From: JALYJG01 sp033763555
Lineage (GTDB): Bacteria; Pseudomonadota; Alphaproteobacteria; UBA9219
DNA length: 37,937 nt
Reading direction: 5' to 3'
Assembly: GCA_033763555.1 (NCBI GenBank)
Contig: JANRKK010000018.1
Location: 1-37,937 of the forward strand
Part shown: positions 1 to 8,004 of the stretch, piece after piece
How positions within the stretch are numbered: position 1 is the first letter of the stretch
Layout of the letters: the number at the start of each line of letters is the position of its first letter
Notes under the pieces: generated by a model
The model's database searches: none
What the model was told of the DNA's origin: nothing
The model's input: only the letters and a program-made list of their open reading frames with translations
Made by a program: the position numbers and the translations under genes

Positions 1-1
1 G

Positions 2-727
2 ACAACCATTACGTACGCTGTCAAAAAGGAATACGAAGACCTTTTTAAAGGCGCTGTAACGATGATCGGCAACCTGGAATTTGCCGATGATAAAATGAGG
101 AAGATTTATGAGAACTGTCTTCCAACGGCTTTTAAAACTTATGAAGGCGAAGATTCCCTTATCCTGACTGTGCGGAAAGGATCTGATTACATCTTGATGC
201 GGGATCTGATGCCCGCCATGCCCACAGACAATCTCGACCGTCATGTCGCCTGGGAGATGGGGCGTTTGCACGATATGGCCCGCTATCTCGATTACGCCGG
301 AATCGTTCACAACGACATTACACCGGACACCGTTTTTGTGTCGCCAAAAGATCATTCCGTCGGCCTCTTTGGTGGATGGTGGTATGCGGTACGAACAGAT
401 GAACCTCTCAAAGCAATACCAGCGGCAGCTGAGGAATTTGTCAGTGATGACTCACTCACAAGCGGACAACCTGATCCCAGAACGGATCTCGAGATGATAC
501 GCGCCTGCGGGCGAGAGCTGCTGGGTGACCGTGGCGGCACCCGACTTCCCATGCTGAAAAACGCACCTGCACCGATGATTGATTATTTGCGCCAGCCCTC
601 AAGCGGCAGTGCGCAGAAGGATCTCGAAAATTGGTACCAGCAGGTTTTACCGGCAAGTTTTGGCGCCCGTCGCTTCGTCAAGCTGCCGATTAGCTATAGC
701 GACATCTATCAACCGAAAGGAGTCTGA
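2..727 (+). CDS. Degenerate protein-kinase-like protein (5' partial)
   Basis: The reading frame is open to the left edge, so the true start lies outside; an internal ATG at 62 gives 221 aa but is probably not the start. The protein looks like the C-terminal lobe of a Ser/Thr-kinase fold. A catalytic-loop-like segment, IVHNDITPDTVFV, lies about 81-93 residues after the ATG at 62, and a later RTDLEMIRACGRELLG resembles the helix after the activation segment. Key residues have drifted: the catalytic-loop Lys is Thr, the Mg-binding Asn is Thr, and the DFG motif reads LFG, while the HxD Asp is kept. I infer a pseudokinase or weak kinase. It is followed one base later by a small ORF and then a vWA gene on the same strand, suggesting one transcription unit. 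The fold call is by motif only and is moderately sure. Confidence 0.6.
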   Translation, partial: TTITYAVKKEYEDLFKGAVTMIGNLEFADDKMRKIYENCLPTAFKTYEGEDSLILTVRKGSDYILMRDLMPAMPTDNLDRHVAWEMGRLHDMARYLDYAGIVHNDITPDTVFVSPKDHSVGLFGGWWYAVRTDEPLKAIPAAAEEFVSDDSLTSGQPDPRTDLEMIRACGRELLGDRGGTRLPMLKNAPAPMIDYLRQPSSGSAQKDLENWYQQVLPASFGARRFVKLPISYSDIYQPKGV

Positions 728-728
728 G

Positions 729-866
729 ATGGGTCAGCCAGTCAATGTGGAATGGGCAGAATACACCAAAGAATCTATCCCGCAAGCTGGAGGCGTGGAA
801 GAACTTCCGCGTCCTGCCGGCAGAAAAGATGAGGCGGCGCTCCCGACAGCAAACGGTCCCTCATAA
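729..866 (+). CDS. Small hypothetical protein, 45 aa
   Basis: A 45-residue ORF starts at an ATG one base after the stop of the kinase-like gene, with AGGAG at 719-723 as a ribosome binding site. The sequence is rich in Pro, Glu, Ala and Gly, with no membrane segment or recognisable motif, and is likely disordered. Tight coupling to the upstream gene and a good Shine-Dalgarno support translation. I do not recognise the family. It could be a small partner of the kinase-like or vWA protein, but that rests only on position. Confidence 0.5.
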   Translation: MGQPVNVEWAEYTKESIPQAGGVEELPRPAGRKDEAALPTANGPS

Positions 867-879
867 CCGACCTGCTAAC

Positions 880-901
880 GCCGCGTCCTAAGGGACGCGG
901 C
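880..901 (+). other. Perfect stem-loop between small ORF and vWA gene
   Basis: GCCGCGTCC (880-888) and GGACGCGGC (893-901) form a perfect 9-bp stem with a TAAG loop. There is no T-tract after it, so it is not a typical intrinsic terminator. It may be a transcript-processing or stability element, or a weak terminator, just upstream of the vWA gene. Confidence 0.5.
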
Positions 902-989
902 GCCTAGCCCAAACACAGTGCCGACAACCACGGGCCAAAACGCATTTGGCCCGAACGGGAAACTCTTGCCAGATGAGAAGGAGACAGCC

Positions 990-1955
990 ATGGGTGGTTC
1001 ACGTTTTTCCGATAGCGATTGGGGCTCATATAGCAGCACAGCAAAAACCAGGACGATTCATCAAACTTTTGCGCGCGGTTCGATGAAGTCGACAAACGAT
1101 CCGCGTACCTCTTTCGATCCTACGACGATTGCGGTGCGTGAATCCCGGGATTCCAAAGAAAATCCCAATTCAACGCCGATTATCCTCGCATTTGATGTCA
1201 CGGGATCAATGGGAGAAATCCCTTATTACTTTGTCAAGGAAGCTCTCGGCAAATTGATGAAGGAGATCTATGACCGAAAACCGGTCAGCGATCCCCACAT
1301 CATGTGCATGGCTGTGGGCGATGCTCGTACTGATCACGCGCCTTTGCAGGTGACTCAGTTTGAGGCCGATATCCGTATCGCCAAGCAGCTTGAGGATCTC
1401 TACCTCGAAGGCAACGGGGGCGGCAACCACGGCGAAAGTTATAACTTGCCCTGGTATTTTGCTGCCACGAAGACCAGTACGGACAGCTTCGAGAAACGAG
1501 GCAAGAAAGGATTGCTGTTTACAATCGGCGACGAGCCGCCGGTCATGCATCTGACGAAAGGCCAGATACGAGAATTCGTAGGAGGTGAAGCAAGCCGCGA
1601 TCTTACCTCCGAAGAAATACTCACGATGGTCAGGAAACAATATGACGTGTTTCATATCATCGTCGAGCAAGGGGCTGGATTAAGGGAATACGGTGAACAG
1701 GCAGTTGTTGGCGGTTGGAGCAAGTTGCTCGGTGAAGGCCATGTCCTGCGGCTTTCTGACTACACCAAACTTTCCGAAGTCACGATTTCGGCCATTCAAG
1801 TGAATGCCGGAGCTGACAAAGACGCCGTGGTGAAAAGCTGGTCAGGGGATACGGCACTTGTCGTGGCGGATGCCTTGCCCAAAGTCCCAACGCGTGGCCG
1901 GACGGCTGGAAGACAAACCGGCGTCATTCGTTTCGGCGGACCAAAAGTTGCCTAG
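990..1955 (+). CDS. von Willebrand factor A domain protein
   Basis: A 321-aa protein carrying a vWA domain from about residue 60 to 260. The metal-ion-dependent adhesion site reads FDVTGSMGE, with D69, T71 and S73 matching DxSxS in the T-substituted form. A Gly-rich segment GNGGGNHGES (141-150) and TIGDEPP near 178-184 are also in the domain. Such proteins bind partners through a divalent metal. I chose ATG 990 because AAGGAG sits a few bases upstream; a GTG at 918 would add 24 residues of low-complexity leader. No signal peptide is visible, so it is probably cytoplasmic. It lies between a kinase-like gene and a PurA paralogue; vWA plus kinase neighbours are common in bacterial signalling and stress islands, and the role here is inference. 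Confidence 0.8.
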   Translation: MGGSRFSDSDWGSYSSTAKTRTIHQTFARGSMKSTNDPRTSFDPTTIAVRESRDSKENPNSTPIILAFDVTGSMGEIPYYFVKEALGKLMKEIYDRKPVSDPHIMCMAVGDARTDHAPLQVTQFEADIRIAKQLEDLYLEGNGGGNHGESYNLPWYFAATKTSTDSFEKRGKKGLLFTIGDEPPVMHLTKGQIREFVGGEASRDLTSEEILTMVRKQYDVFHIIVEQGAGLREYGEQAVVGGWSKLLGEGHVLRLSDYTKLSEVTISAIQVNAGADKDAVVKSWSGDTALVVADALPKVPTRGRTAGRQTGVIRFGGPKVA

Positions 1956-1961
1956 GTGCAT

Positions 1962-1985
1962 GGGGAGATGGTTAACCGTCTCCCC
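1962..1985 (+). other. Near-perfect 24-bp palindrome upstream of purA-like gene
   Basis: GGGGAGA and TCTCCCC flank a central GGTTAACC, giving an almost complete palindrome with one T-G position. It lies 6 bp after the vWA stop and 20 bp before the next start. The following bases are pyrimidine-rich (TTCTCTT), so it may act as a weak terminator, or it may be an operator. Confidence 0.45.
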
Positions 1986-2005
1986 TTCTCTTCAGGGAGG
2001 ATAAC

Positions 2006-3325
2006 ATGAAAGCAGAGATCGTAATTGGAAGTGGATTTGGCGACGAGGGCAAAGGCCTATTCACGGATTACCTATCCTCCCGCGTTGAAGGTTCCGGCTG
2101 CGTCGTGCGTTTCAATGGCGGAGCACAGGCGGGGCACACAGTTGAAACATCAGACGGCAAGCGCCACGTCTTCAGCCATTTCGGCAGCGGCAGTTTTAAC
2201 GGATCGCCGACCTATCTTTCATCCTTTTTTGTCTGCAACCCGATCGTCCTGCTGCGGGAGCGTGAAGAGCTTAGCCGGATGGGCATCACGCCACGGCTTT
2301 ATGCTGATCCAACCTGTCCAGTAACGACTCCATATGATATTATGATCAATCAGATCGTGGAGCAGACGCGTGGCAATAAACGCCATGGCAGCGTTGGCGT
2401 CGGCTTTGGCGAAACCTTGGAACGCCAGAGTTACTTGCCCTACGCGCTGTGCCTGATCGACCTCATCAGTACAAACACGCTGCGACAGAAACTCGATGCC
2501 ATCAGGTTAAATTGGGTGCCGTTCCGGCTCGCATCCCTGAACGTGCGCAATCTCGAGGAAAAATGGCAGAACTTGTTTTCTTCTGAAGATATTCGCGAGC
2601 GCTTTATCGACGACATTGCACGATTTTTGGAGTGCATTACACCCGCACCCCTCGAGTCTCTTTCTGCTTTTGACCATCTGGTCTTTGAAGGCGCACAAGG
2701 TCTCTTGCTTGATCAGGAGCGCGGCTGGTTTCCTCACGTGACCCGGTCATATACCGGCTTGAAAAACGTTCTGTCTCTAGCCGAAAAAATCGGGCTGAAA
2801 GCAATGGACGTCTATTATGCGACGCGCTCTTACGCGACACGCCATGGCGCAGGGCCTTTGCCGCATGAACTACCCCACCTGCCCTATGATGGTATCGTCG
2901 ATAAAACCAACAAACCTAACCCCTATCAGGGCAGCCTTCGTTTTGCATGGCTGGATCTCGATCTTTTCCGCGATACGGTCTTGCGCGACCTTGCGGATAG
3001 CGCACGCCGATTTGATATACGTCCCCATCTAGCAATGAGTTGTGTTGACCAAATTAAAGGATCAGCGCGTTATGTTGTCCGCGGAACCATGCGCCGCGCA
3101 AGCCCGGAAGCTTTTCTGGTACAAGCAAAAGACGCCATTGGCGCACTGGATATGCTGGCAAGTTATGGCCCGACGCGCACCACAATGCAATCAGGCACGG
3201 GTATCGGCAAACGCAACGACCTGTCTCAGCCCCTCAATGTCGTTAAGGATGACAACGTCACCGTCAAGCGAGACAAGCCCCTTCTCAACAAGAGCGGCGA
3301 GCTGTTTGTTGACGCTCTCGCGTGA
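2006..3325 (+). CDS. Adenylosuccinate synthetase-like protein (PurA paralogue)
   Basis: PurA joins IMP and aspartate using GTP in AMP synthesis. This 439-aa protein keeps the family's landmarks: GDEGKG at 12-17 with catalytic-type Asp13, GGAQAGHT with His44 in place of GHNAGHT, and FEGAQGLLLD mid-protein. The rest is divergent: the GTGRGIGP-type region is GSVGVGFGET, and the C-terminal STGPDR-like motif reads SYGPTR. It is therefore a paralogue, not obviously the housekeeping enzyme. Asp13 argues against the PurZ type, which has Ser there. The start is set by GGGAGG a few bases upstream. About 40 residues follow GPTR, much longer than the usual tail, and the last 135 bp run antisense through the 3' end of the Crp-like gene. 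Substrate unknown; a purine-nucleotide ligase is the safest call. Confidence 0.85.
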   Translation: MKAEIVIGSGFGDEGKGLFTDYLSSRVEGSGCVVRFNGGAQAGHTVETSDGKRHVFSHFGSGSFNGSPTYLSSFFVCNPIVLLREREELSRMGITPRLYADPTCPVTTPYDIMINQIVEQTRGNKRHGSVGVGFGETLERQSYLPYALCLIDLISTNTLRQKLDAIRLNWVPFRLASLNVRNLEEKWQNLFSSEDIRERFIDDIARFLECITPAPLESLSAFDHLVFEGAQGLLLDQERGWFPHVTRSYTGLKNVLSLAEKIGLKAMDVYYATRSYATRHGAGPLPHELPHLPYDGIVDKTNKPNPYQGSLRFAWLDLDLFRDTVLRDLADSARRFDIRPHLAMSCVDQIKGSARYVVRGTMRRASPEAFLVQAKDAIGALDMLASYGPTRTTMQSGTGIGKRNDLSQPLNVVKDDNVTVKRDKPLLNKSGELFVDALA

Positions 3326-3892
3326 GCAGGCAAGCTGACGCGCCATGTCGATCTGACTGAGACGTGCATCGATATGAAGGCCGCCATCTTTTTCGACTCC
3401 ATAATCGCGCGCAAGGCGCAGCAAATAGCCTGCCACCTTAAGAGGAGCGCTCTGCAAAGCCATAAGCTCGATCGTGTTAATGTAACGCCGCCGGCGATGA
3501 CAGTCCGTTCGCATCATGCCCAGCATAGCCTCGGGACTTGAGAGCAAAAGAGGAATAAAATCGTCGCGTTGAATGACCATTAAAGTAGAATCGGAATCTG
3601 CAATAAGATCGGTTGCCCGCGGCAGGCCATCAATGACCGACATTTCGCCGACCATTTCCCCGCGCTCGATCATAGTTACAAGGATTTCCTTATCTTCCGG
3701 TGAACTCAAACTGAGGCGCAAGCGGCCATTCATAACACCTACCATGAAGGTACCTTCATCCCTGCGGCGGTAGATATAGGAGCCTTGCTTGAAATCCTGA
3801 TATTTGGCTTTGGCATAAAGCTCGTTCCGCAGGCGCAGTGGAAAAAGCTCCAAAACATGATTGTATTGCAGGACTTTTCGTGCCGTGTTCAT
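3191..3892 (-). CDS. Crp/Fnr-family transcriptional regulator
   Basis: A 233-aa regulator with an N-terminal cyclic-nucleotide-binding beta-roll and a C-terminal winged helix. The phosphate-binding cassette region reads GEMVGEMSVIDGLPRAT, keeping the Glu and Arg that hold cAMP in CRP. The HTH is SQIDMARQLACSRESVNKQL; the recognition helix starts with Arg-Glu as in E. coli CRP (RETVGR), with Lys where CRP has Arg185, fitting a TGTGA-type half-site. I chose ATG 3892 because it begins a normal-length protein; a TTG at 3976 would add 28 residues. Neither has a good Shine-Dalgarno. No FNR-type cysteine cluster is seen at the N-terminus. The gene converges on, and overlaps by 135 bp, the PurA paralogue. 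Three TGTGA-N6-TCAC[A/C] sites lie in this island upstream of prs-nampt and are its likely targets. Confidence 0.9.
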   Translation of the reverse strand: MNTARKVLQYNHVLELFPLRLRNELYAKAKYQDFKQGSYIYRRRDEGTFMVGVMNGRLRLSLSSPEDKEILVTMIERGEMVGEMSVIDGLPRATDLIADSDSTLMVIQRDDFIPLLLSSPEAMLGMMRTDCHRRRRYINTIELMALQSAPLKVAGYLLRLARDYGVEKDGGLHIDARLSQIDMARQLACSRESVNKQLAALVEKGLVSLDGDVVILNDIEGLRQVVAFADTRA

Positions 3893-4012
3893 GGGAGAAT
3901 TATGAGTTATAGAGCCGATGAAAGTCAAATTAACCTTATCTGAAAATATTGAAATTATTGACGAAAACAAGCCCAAAATGGTATCGACGAGTAATATTTT
4001 AGGACATTAACA

Positions 4013-5323
4013 ATGCCATTGCCCAAAATGCTTCTTGTCCGTCAGCATTTTCCTGACCGGCAAATCCACAACGTTCCGGATGCTGTTACGCAGCAAATGC
4101 ATTCCTTTCCCTTTGCGGATGAGTTTCAGCCTGGCGCGCGCATAGCCATCGGCGTTGGCAGCCGTGGCATTCATAATATTCCAACCATCGTGCGCTCGGT
4201 CGTGGATTATTGGAAAGGCAAAGGACTTGAACCTTTTATTTTTCCGGCCATGGGCAGTCATGGTGGAGCTACAGACGAAGGACAAAAAAGTGTTCTTGCC
4301 ACCCTAGGCATCACAGAATCGACAATGGCATGCCCCATCGTCAGCTCCATGGATATTGTCCCTACGGGCCGCACCCCGGACGGCATCGACACCGTGATGG
4401 ATCGAGCAGCCTACGAAAGCGCCGGTATCTTTCTTATCAATCGTGTCAAATGGCACACCGATTTCGAAGACACGATCGAAAGCGGCTTGTTCAAAATGAT
4501 GACTGTCGGCATGGGAAAACTTACGGGAGCCAAGAATTACCACCGACTTGGCTATGAGGGCCGTGGGTTGGGCGAAATTATCCGTAGCGCCGGACGCCAT
4601 ATCCTCTCGTCCGGAAAAGTTCTGGGGGGCCTTGCCATTCTTGAAGATGCCAATAACAACACGGCTCACGTCGAAACCCTACCGGCAGCGTCCATGGAAC
4701 GAAGAGAAGAAGAGTTGTTAGTGACAGTCAAAGGCTGGAAAGAGAATATTCCTTTGGAGTTAGATGTTTTGATCGTCAACGAAATTGGAAAGATGGTAAG
4801 CGGTCCCGGTATGGACCCGAAGGTTGTCAATCGCAGCAGCACGACCGGCGCCTATAATCCCTGGAAAAATCTGCCGTGGATCGGCCGTATCTATGTACGT
4901 TCCTTAAGGCCCGACAGTCGTGGCAATGCCATGGGCATAGGAATGGCGGATGTCATCCATGACAGGGTGTTGCAACATATAGATGAACGCGCAACCGGAA
5001 TTAACGCTCTGACGGCACAAATCCTGTCCGCGGTTCGTGTCCCGATGCATCATTTCTCGACAGACCGCGAATGCCTTGAAACAATCGTCAGGGACATGAC
5101 CTTTCACAAAGAATGGTTTGACGTAAGAATGGGATGGATTCGTAATTCCATGGAATTAAGTCTTCTTGGCCTGAGCGAGAATCTTGAGGAACAGATCAGG
5201 AAAAACCCACAACTGGAAATCATTGGTAAGGCCGAAGCTTTTGCATTCGATGATAATGGACAGCTTGTGACAAGGCCTTTTGACCTCGTTTCAACCGCCA
5301 GCCGCCATATGCAACCTGCGTAG
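4013..5323 (+). CDS. DUF2088 / LarA-like domain protein
   Basis: A 436-aa protein resembling the DUF2088/lactate-racemase-N family: GVGSRGIHNIP near residues 47-57, FPAMGSHGGATDEGQ near 75-90, and NRVKWHTDF around 140-150. LarA-family enzymes racemise or epimerise 2-hydroxyacids with a nickel-pincer cofactor bound through Lys and His; His and Lys are present in these motifs, but I cannot confirm cofactor ligands by eye. No larB, larC or larE genes are nearby, so cofactor supply, if used, must come from elsewhere. No signal peptide. It lies divergent from the Crp-like gene (120 bp between starts) and ends 2 bp from the convergent 778-aa fusion gene. The link to NAD/purine genes is only by position. 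Confidence 0.75.
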   Translation: MPLPKMLLVRQHFPDRQIHNVPDAVTQQMHSFPFADEFQPGARIAIGVGSRGIHNIPTIVRSVVDYWKGKGLEPFIFPAMGSHGGATDEGQKSVLATLGITESTMACPIVSSMDIVPTGRTPDGIDTVMDRAAYESAGIFLINRVKWHTDFEDTIESGLFKMMTVGMGKLTGAKNYHRLGYEGRGLGEIIRSAGRHILSSGKVLGGLAILEDANNNTAHVETLPAASMERREEELLVTVKGWKENIPLELDVLIVNEIGKMVSGPGMDPKVVNRSSTTGAYNPWKNLPWIGRIYVRSLRPDSRGNAMGIGMADVIHDRVLQHIDERATGINALTAQILSAVRVPMHHFSTDRECLETIVRDMTFHKEWFDVRMGWIRNSMELSLLGLSENLEEQIRKNPQLEIIGKAEAFAFDDNGQLVTRPFDLVSTASRHMQPA

Positions 5324-5325
5324 AA

Positions 5326-7662
5326 TTAGGGAACCGCACGGCGGAAATGGGCTGCAAGGCGCGACGCTGACCTTCTAAGGAATCTAACCTGATTATTCGT
5401 TTCGACCGCGCGCGGAGAACGGGCTTCCCGCACGGTCGCAATAGCCCTATCGGCGCTCATACCAAAGCTTTCCAGATAAGACGCCGCCAGCGTTCCCGAT
5501 CGGCCCAATCCTCCAACGCAATGCACAATGATATTTTCTCCCTGACGGAGAGATTGATCTATTTCACGCACAAGGCGAACCGTTTCCGGCAGGGAAGGAT
5601 GCGAACCATCTATGACATGTATATGACGGGGCGTTATGCCATTTGCCGCATAGGCTTCCATGAGATTGCCGACACCATGCTTTTTTAATTCATCATCGGT
5701 GATAAGAGCATAAGCCTTCGTAACCTCATGATCTTTTAGCCGCGCTATATCTTTGGCCAAATCCCGGCGTCTATCCTGGCGGCCCGGCAGGATTGTAATT
5801 CCGAGTTTTCCCGCACGATCCTCCGGTAACGGCACCCATGCGATACGCAAATCAATCTCATTCGTAATGCGTTCTTTGAGATAGGAAGCAAGAACGCTGG
5901 AAGTATAAAGAGCCCAGCGTTTCTGCCAGATCGTTGGCTCATCAAAGCTCATGGTATGGGCCGAATAACGCAATTGGCCAATCATGGCCTGAACGGTATC
6001 CACATCACCCATAAGCAAATTCGGATAATATTGCCTGAGCTTCCGTACCGCTCTGGCAGCACGGCCGAAATGAGGATCTTTCATGATCTCGGCCGGAAAT
6101 GACGGTAATGTTGCCAGATCCTTCACCGCCAGCAAGCAATCCGTAAATGTCATCGCCATGCGGAGCTGTTCTTCATTTTCAACGGGCGTAAAAATATACA
6201 ACACGTCATTTTCGAGCTTAATAAGATCTTTCAAGATATGGCCATAATGAGTCTGGAAGAAATCGATGATCCAGACGTTCCTGTTCCCGTCCTGCAGAAT
6301 GTTAGCGCCATTTAAATCGCCATGCACATGGGCGAACATGCGTTGCTCATGTCGAATGGTTTTTAAGTGTTCCAGATCAGCGCCATAAAACAACGCAGGA
6401 TTGGGGATTCGCATTCCATTAAAAAATGGAAGGGTATCCTCGTCTACTGGATGGCCCATAATCTTTTCGACGGCCGCATCGACATGCGGCTTAAGATCGA
6501 TTGAAAACCCATAATGCTCCAGAAGATTGCAATTCTCCATTTGGCCTGCAGCGTATAAACGGCCAAGCTGGGCAACAAAAATCTCATCGAGAATGTGATC
6601 TACGCGTGCACGCGTCGCGCCTTCACCATAGATTTTCTGCAAAGACCTGGACGGCCCTCTTCCCATGGAGGCATAGCGGTACTTAATACCGCCGTACTGA
6701 TCGAGATCAGCAAAATCCACAATGCGGGGAGCATTATTGCCAAGAACATCCTCGACATGTTCGAAAGCCGTACGTTCCCTGGCGATCGGTCCGCGCAATC
6801 CCATTTTCAACACATGCGGGGCTTCCTGGTGGCCGCGCATGTCTGTGCTCGTGACTCCGAATACGTAATTCCCGGAAAATCCCCCATCCAGGGGCTTAAG
6901 CATGACCTGGCTGCAATGTCGAAAAAGATATTCAGTTAATGAACGCAGTTCATCAGGCAACCTCAGGTCTGAAGGCAATATTTCTGGCTTGCAACGGATG
7001 TTCCTCTGCAGATGCATATCTTCCGTTCCCAGAAATGCCGCGAAATCTGAAATTGAATCCATAACAGTTACGCCATGTAAACGTTGCAGTTGCTGAAGAG
7101 CGGCAAAATGCTGCTGGCGTGACGAGCTTGCCGTTAAGGCCGAACAAACCGCAATCTCAAATTCCGGATAGCGCGTACGAAGTTCATAGCAAAGATAGGT
7201 AACCTTAGCTTCTGTCCAAACGCCAATGATACCAACACGCGTTGGCTGGCCGGCGTAAGGACGCAGAGTTTCTTCAAGATTTGTGGCTTGAAAATCATTT
7301 AAGGTGAGGCTGTTCACGATTGTGACCGGCCGCTCACTGCAAGCCTCAGGAACCGTAAAAATAAATTCGGAGTCCTTGGTATTTTTGATTCCATGAACTC
7401 CAAAAAGTTTTAGATGCGCGGCCTGAACTGGATCGTCCGGATCATGCCAGTCACGTATGTGAACGATACCAAGTTCATCCGGATCCATGGCATAGGCTGC
7501 GCTGATAAAATTGTTGAGCGGGCTGGAGGCCGGATCATCTCCAACAAGCCGGGCGGCCTCATGGAAACCGACATGCAGAATATTTGGCAATGTGTCGGTT
7601 CGATTGATTGGCTGCACAAAGCAGTTCTGCAGGCTTTCGGTGATAAGCAATGCTTTGGTCAT
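5326..7662 (-). CDS. Three-domain fusion: isochorismatase-like, small-molecule kinase-like, dual-specificity phosphatase
   Basis: A 778-aa protein with three parts. Residues about 1-215 look like an isochorismatase/nicotinamidase fold, but the catalytic Asp position in the N-terminal strand (ESLQNCF) is Ser10, and the nucleophilic Cys in the T-E-x-C-V motif is Lys153 (TEAKV), so this part is probably not a cysteine hydrolase. Residues about 240-600 carry an APH/choline-kinase-type fold with HGDLNGANI (447-455; Asp449, Asn454) and IIDFF (Asp467); these key residues are intact. Residues about 605-778 are a CDKN3-like dual-specificity phosphatase with a general-acid-like Asp685 (VIDGSHPS) and HCVGGLGRSG giving C715 and R721 of CX5R. 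No membrane segments. ATG 7662 is used; its Shine-Dalgarno is weak. It is transcribed divergently from prs-nampt across three CRP-type sites. Substrates are unknown; nicotinamide or an ADP-ribose-related ligand for the first domain is a guess. Confidence 0.8.
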   Translation of the reverse strand: MTKALLITESLQNCFVQPINRTDTLPNILHVGFHEAARLVGDDPASSPLNNFISAAYAMDPDELGIVHIRDWHDPDDPVQAAHLKLFGVHGIKNTKDSEFIFTVPEACSERPVTIVNSLTLNDFQATNLEETLRPYAGQPTRVGIIGVWTEAKVTYLCYELRTRYPEFEIAVCSALTASSSRQQHFAALQQLQRLHGVTVMDSISDFAAFLGTEDMHLQRNIRCKPEILPSDLRLPDELRSLTEYLFRHCSQVMLKPLDGGFSGNYVFGVTSTDMRGHQEAPHVLKMGLRGPIARERTAFEHVEDVLGNNAPRIVDFADLDQYGGIKYRYASMGRGPSRSLQKIYGEGATRARVDHILDEIFVAQLGRLYAAGQMENCNLLEHYGFSIDLKPHVDAAVEKIMGHPVDEDTLPFFNGMRIPNPALFYGADLEHLKTIRHEQRMFAHVHGDLNGANILQDGNRNVWIIDFFQTHYGHILKDLIKLENDVLYIFTPVENEEQLRMAMTFTDCLLAVKDLATLPSFPAEIMKDPHFGRAARAVRKLRQYYPNLLMGDVDTVQAMIGQLRYSAHTMSFDEPTIWQKRWALYTSSVLASYLKERITNEIDLRIAWVPLPEDRAGKLGITILPGRQDRRRDLAKDIARLKDHEVTKAYALITDDELKKHGVGNLMEAYAANGITPRHIHVIDGSHPSLPETVRLVREIDQSLRQGENIIVHCVGGLGRSGTLAASYLESFGMSADRAIATVREARSPRAVETNNQVRFLRRSASRLAAHFRRAVP

Positions 7663-7873
7663 AAAATATACCGTTATGTGTAATGTGCCGGCAGCTTTGT
7701 ATTCGTCCAGATACGTTCTTTTATTCGTTTTAAAAGCAAAAAACCACGTTTTTCTTTACTTTCACGACTGCCCTATTGGGCAAATTACTATTTTAACCAT
7801 AAGTCAGGCACGGCTTTCTTGTCACTACAAGTGGCTCAAAATTGTGCGTCTGATTTAAGAACCAACCTGTCTC

Positions 7874-7889
7874 TGTGATCGCATTCACA
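7874..7889. promoter_or_regulatory. CRP-type operator 1
   Basis: TGTGA-TCGCAT-TCACA, a perfect match to the half-sites of the E. coli CRP consensus. Its centre is 21 bp from operator 2. Confidence 0.8.
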
Positions 7890-7894
7890 CCCCC

Positions 7895-7910
7895 TGTGAA
7901 TGGCATCACC
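7895..7910. promoter_or_regulatory. CRP-type operator 2
   Basis: TGTGA-ATGGCA-TCACC, one mismatch from the CRP half-site consensus. Its centre is 21 bp from operator 1 and 42 bp from operator 3, that is two and four helical turns. Confidence 0.7.
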
Positions 7911-7936
7911 GCTCTTATCACTTTGACATCTGCTCT

Positions 7937-7952
7937 TGTGATCTCGATCACA
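7937..7952. promoter_or_regulatory. CRP-type operator 3
   Basis: TGTGA-TCTCGA-TCACA, perfect half-sites; the spacer is itself palindromic, so all 16 bp are symmetric. It is the operator closest to prs. With the TAGCAT at 7994-7999 as -10, the start would lie near 8006 and this site would be centred near -61, a class I activator position. Confidence 0.8.
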
Positions 7953-8004
7953 TCCAAAAATGATCAGCAATCAAAACGGAGAAGCTCTCCAAATAGCATG
8001 ATTT

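Noticed and set aside
1206..1670. A 154-aa open frame opposite the vWA gene
   Set aside because: The vWA protein is clearly coding with a MIDAS motif; the antisense frame has no motif or Shine-Dalgarno.
3893..4012. A CRP or FNR site between the Crp-like gene and the DUF2088 gene
   Set aside because: The stretch is AT-rich with TTGA-like words, but none forms a convincing TGTGA-N6-TCACA or TTGAT-N4-ATCAA palindrome.
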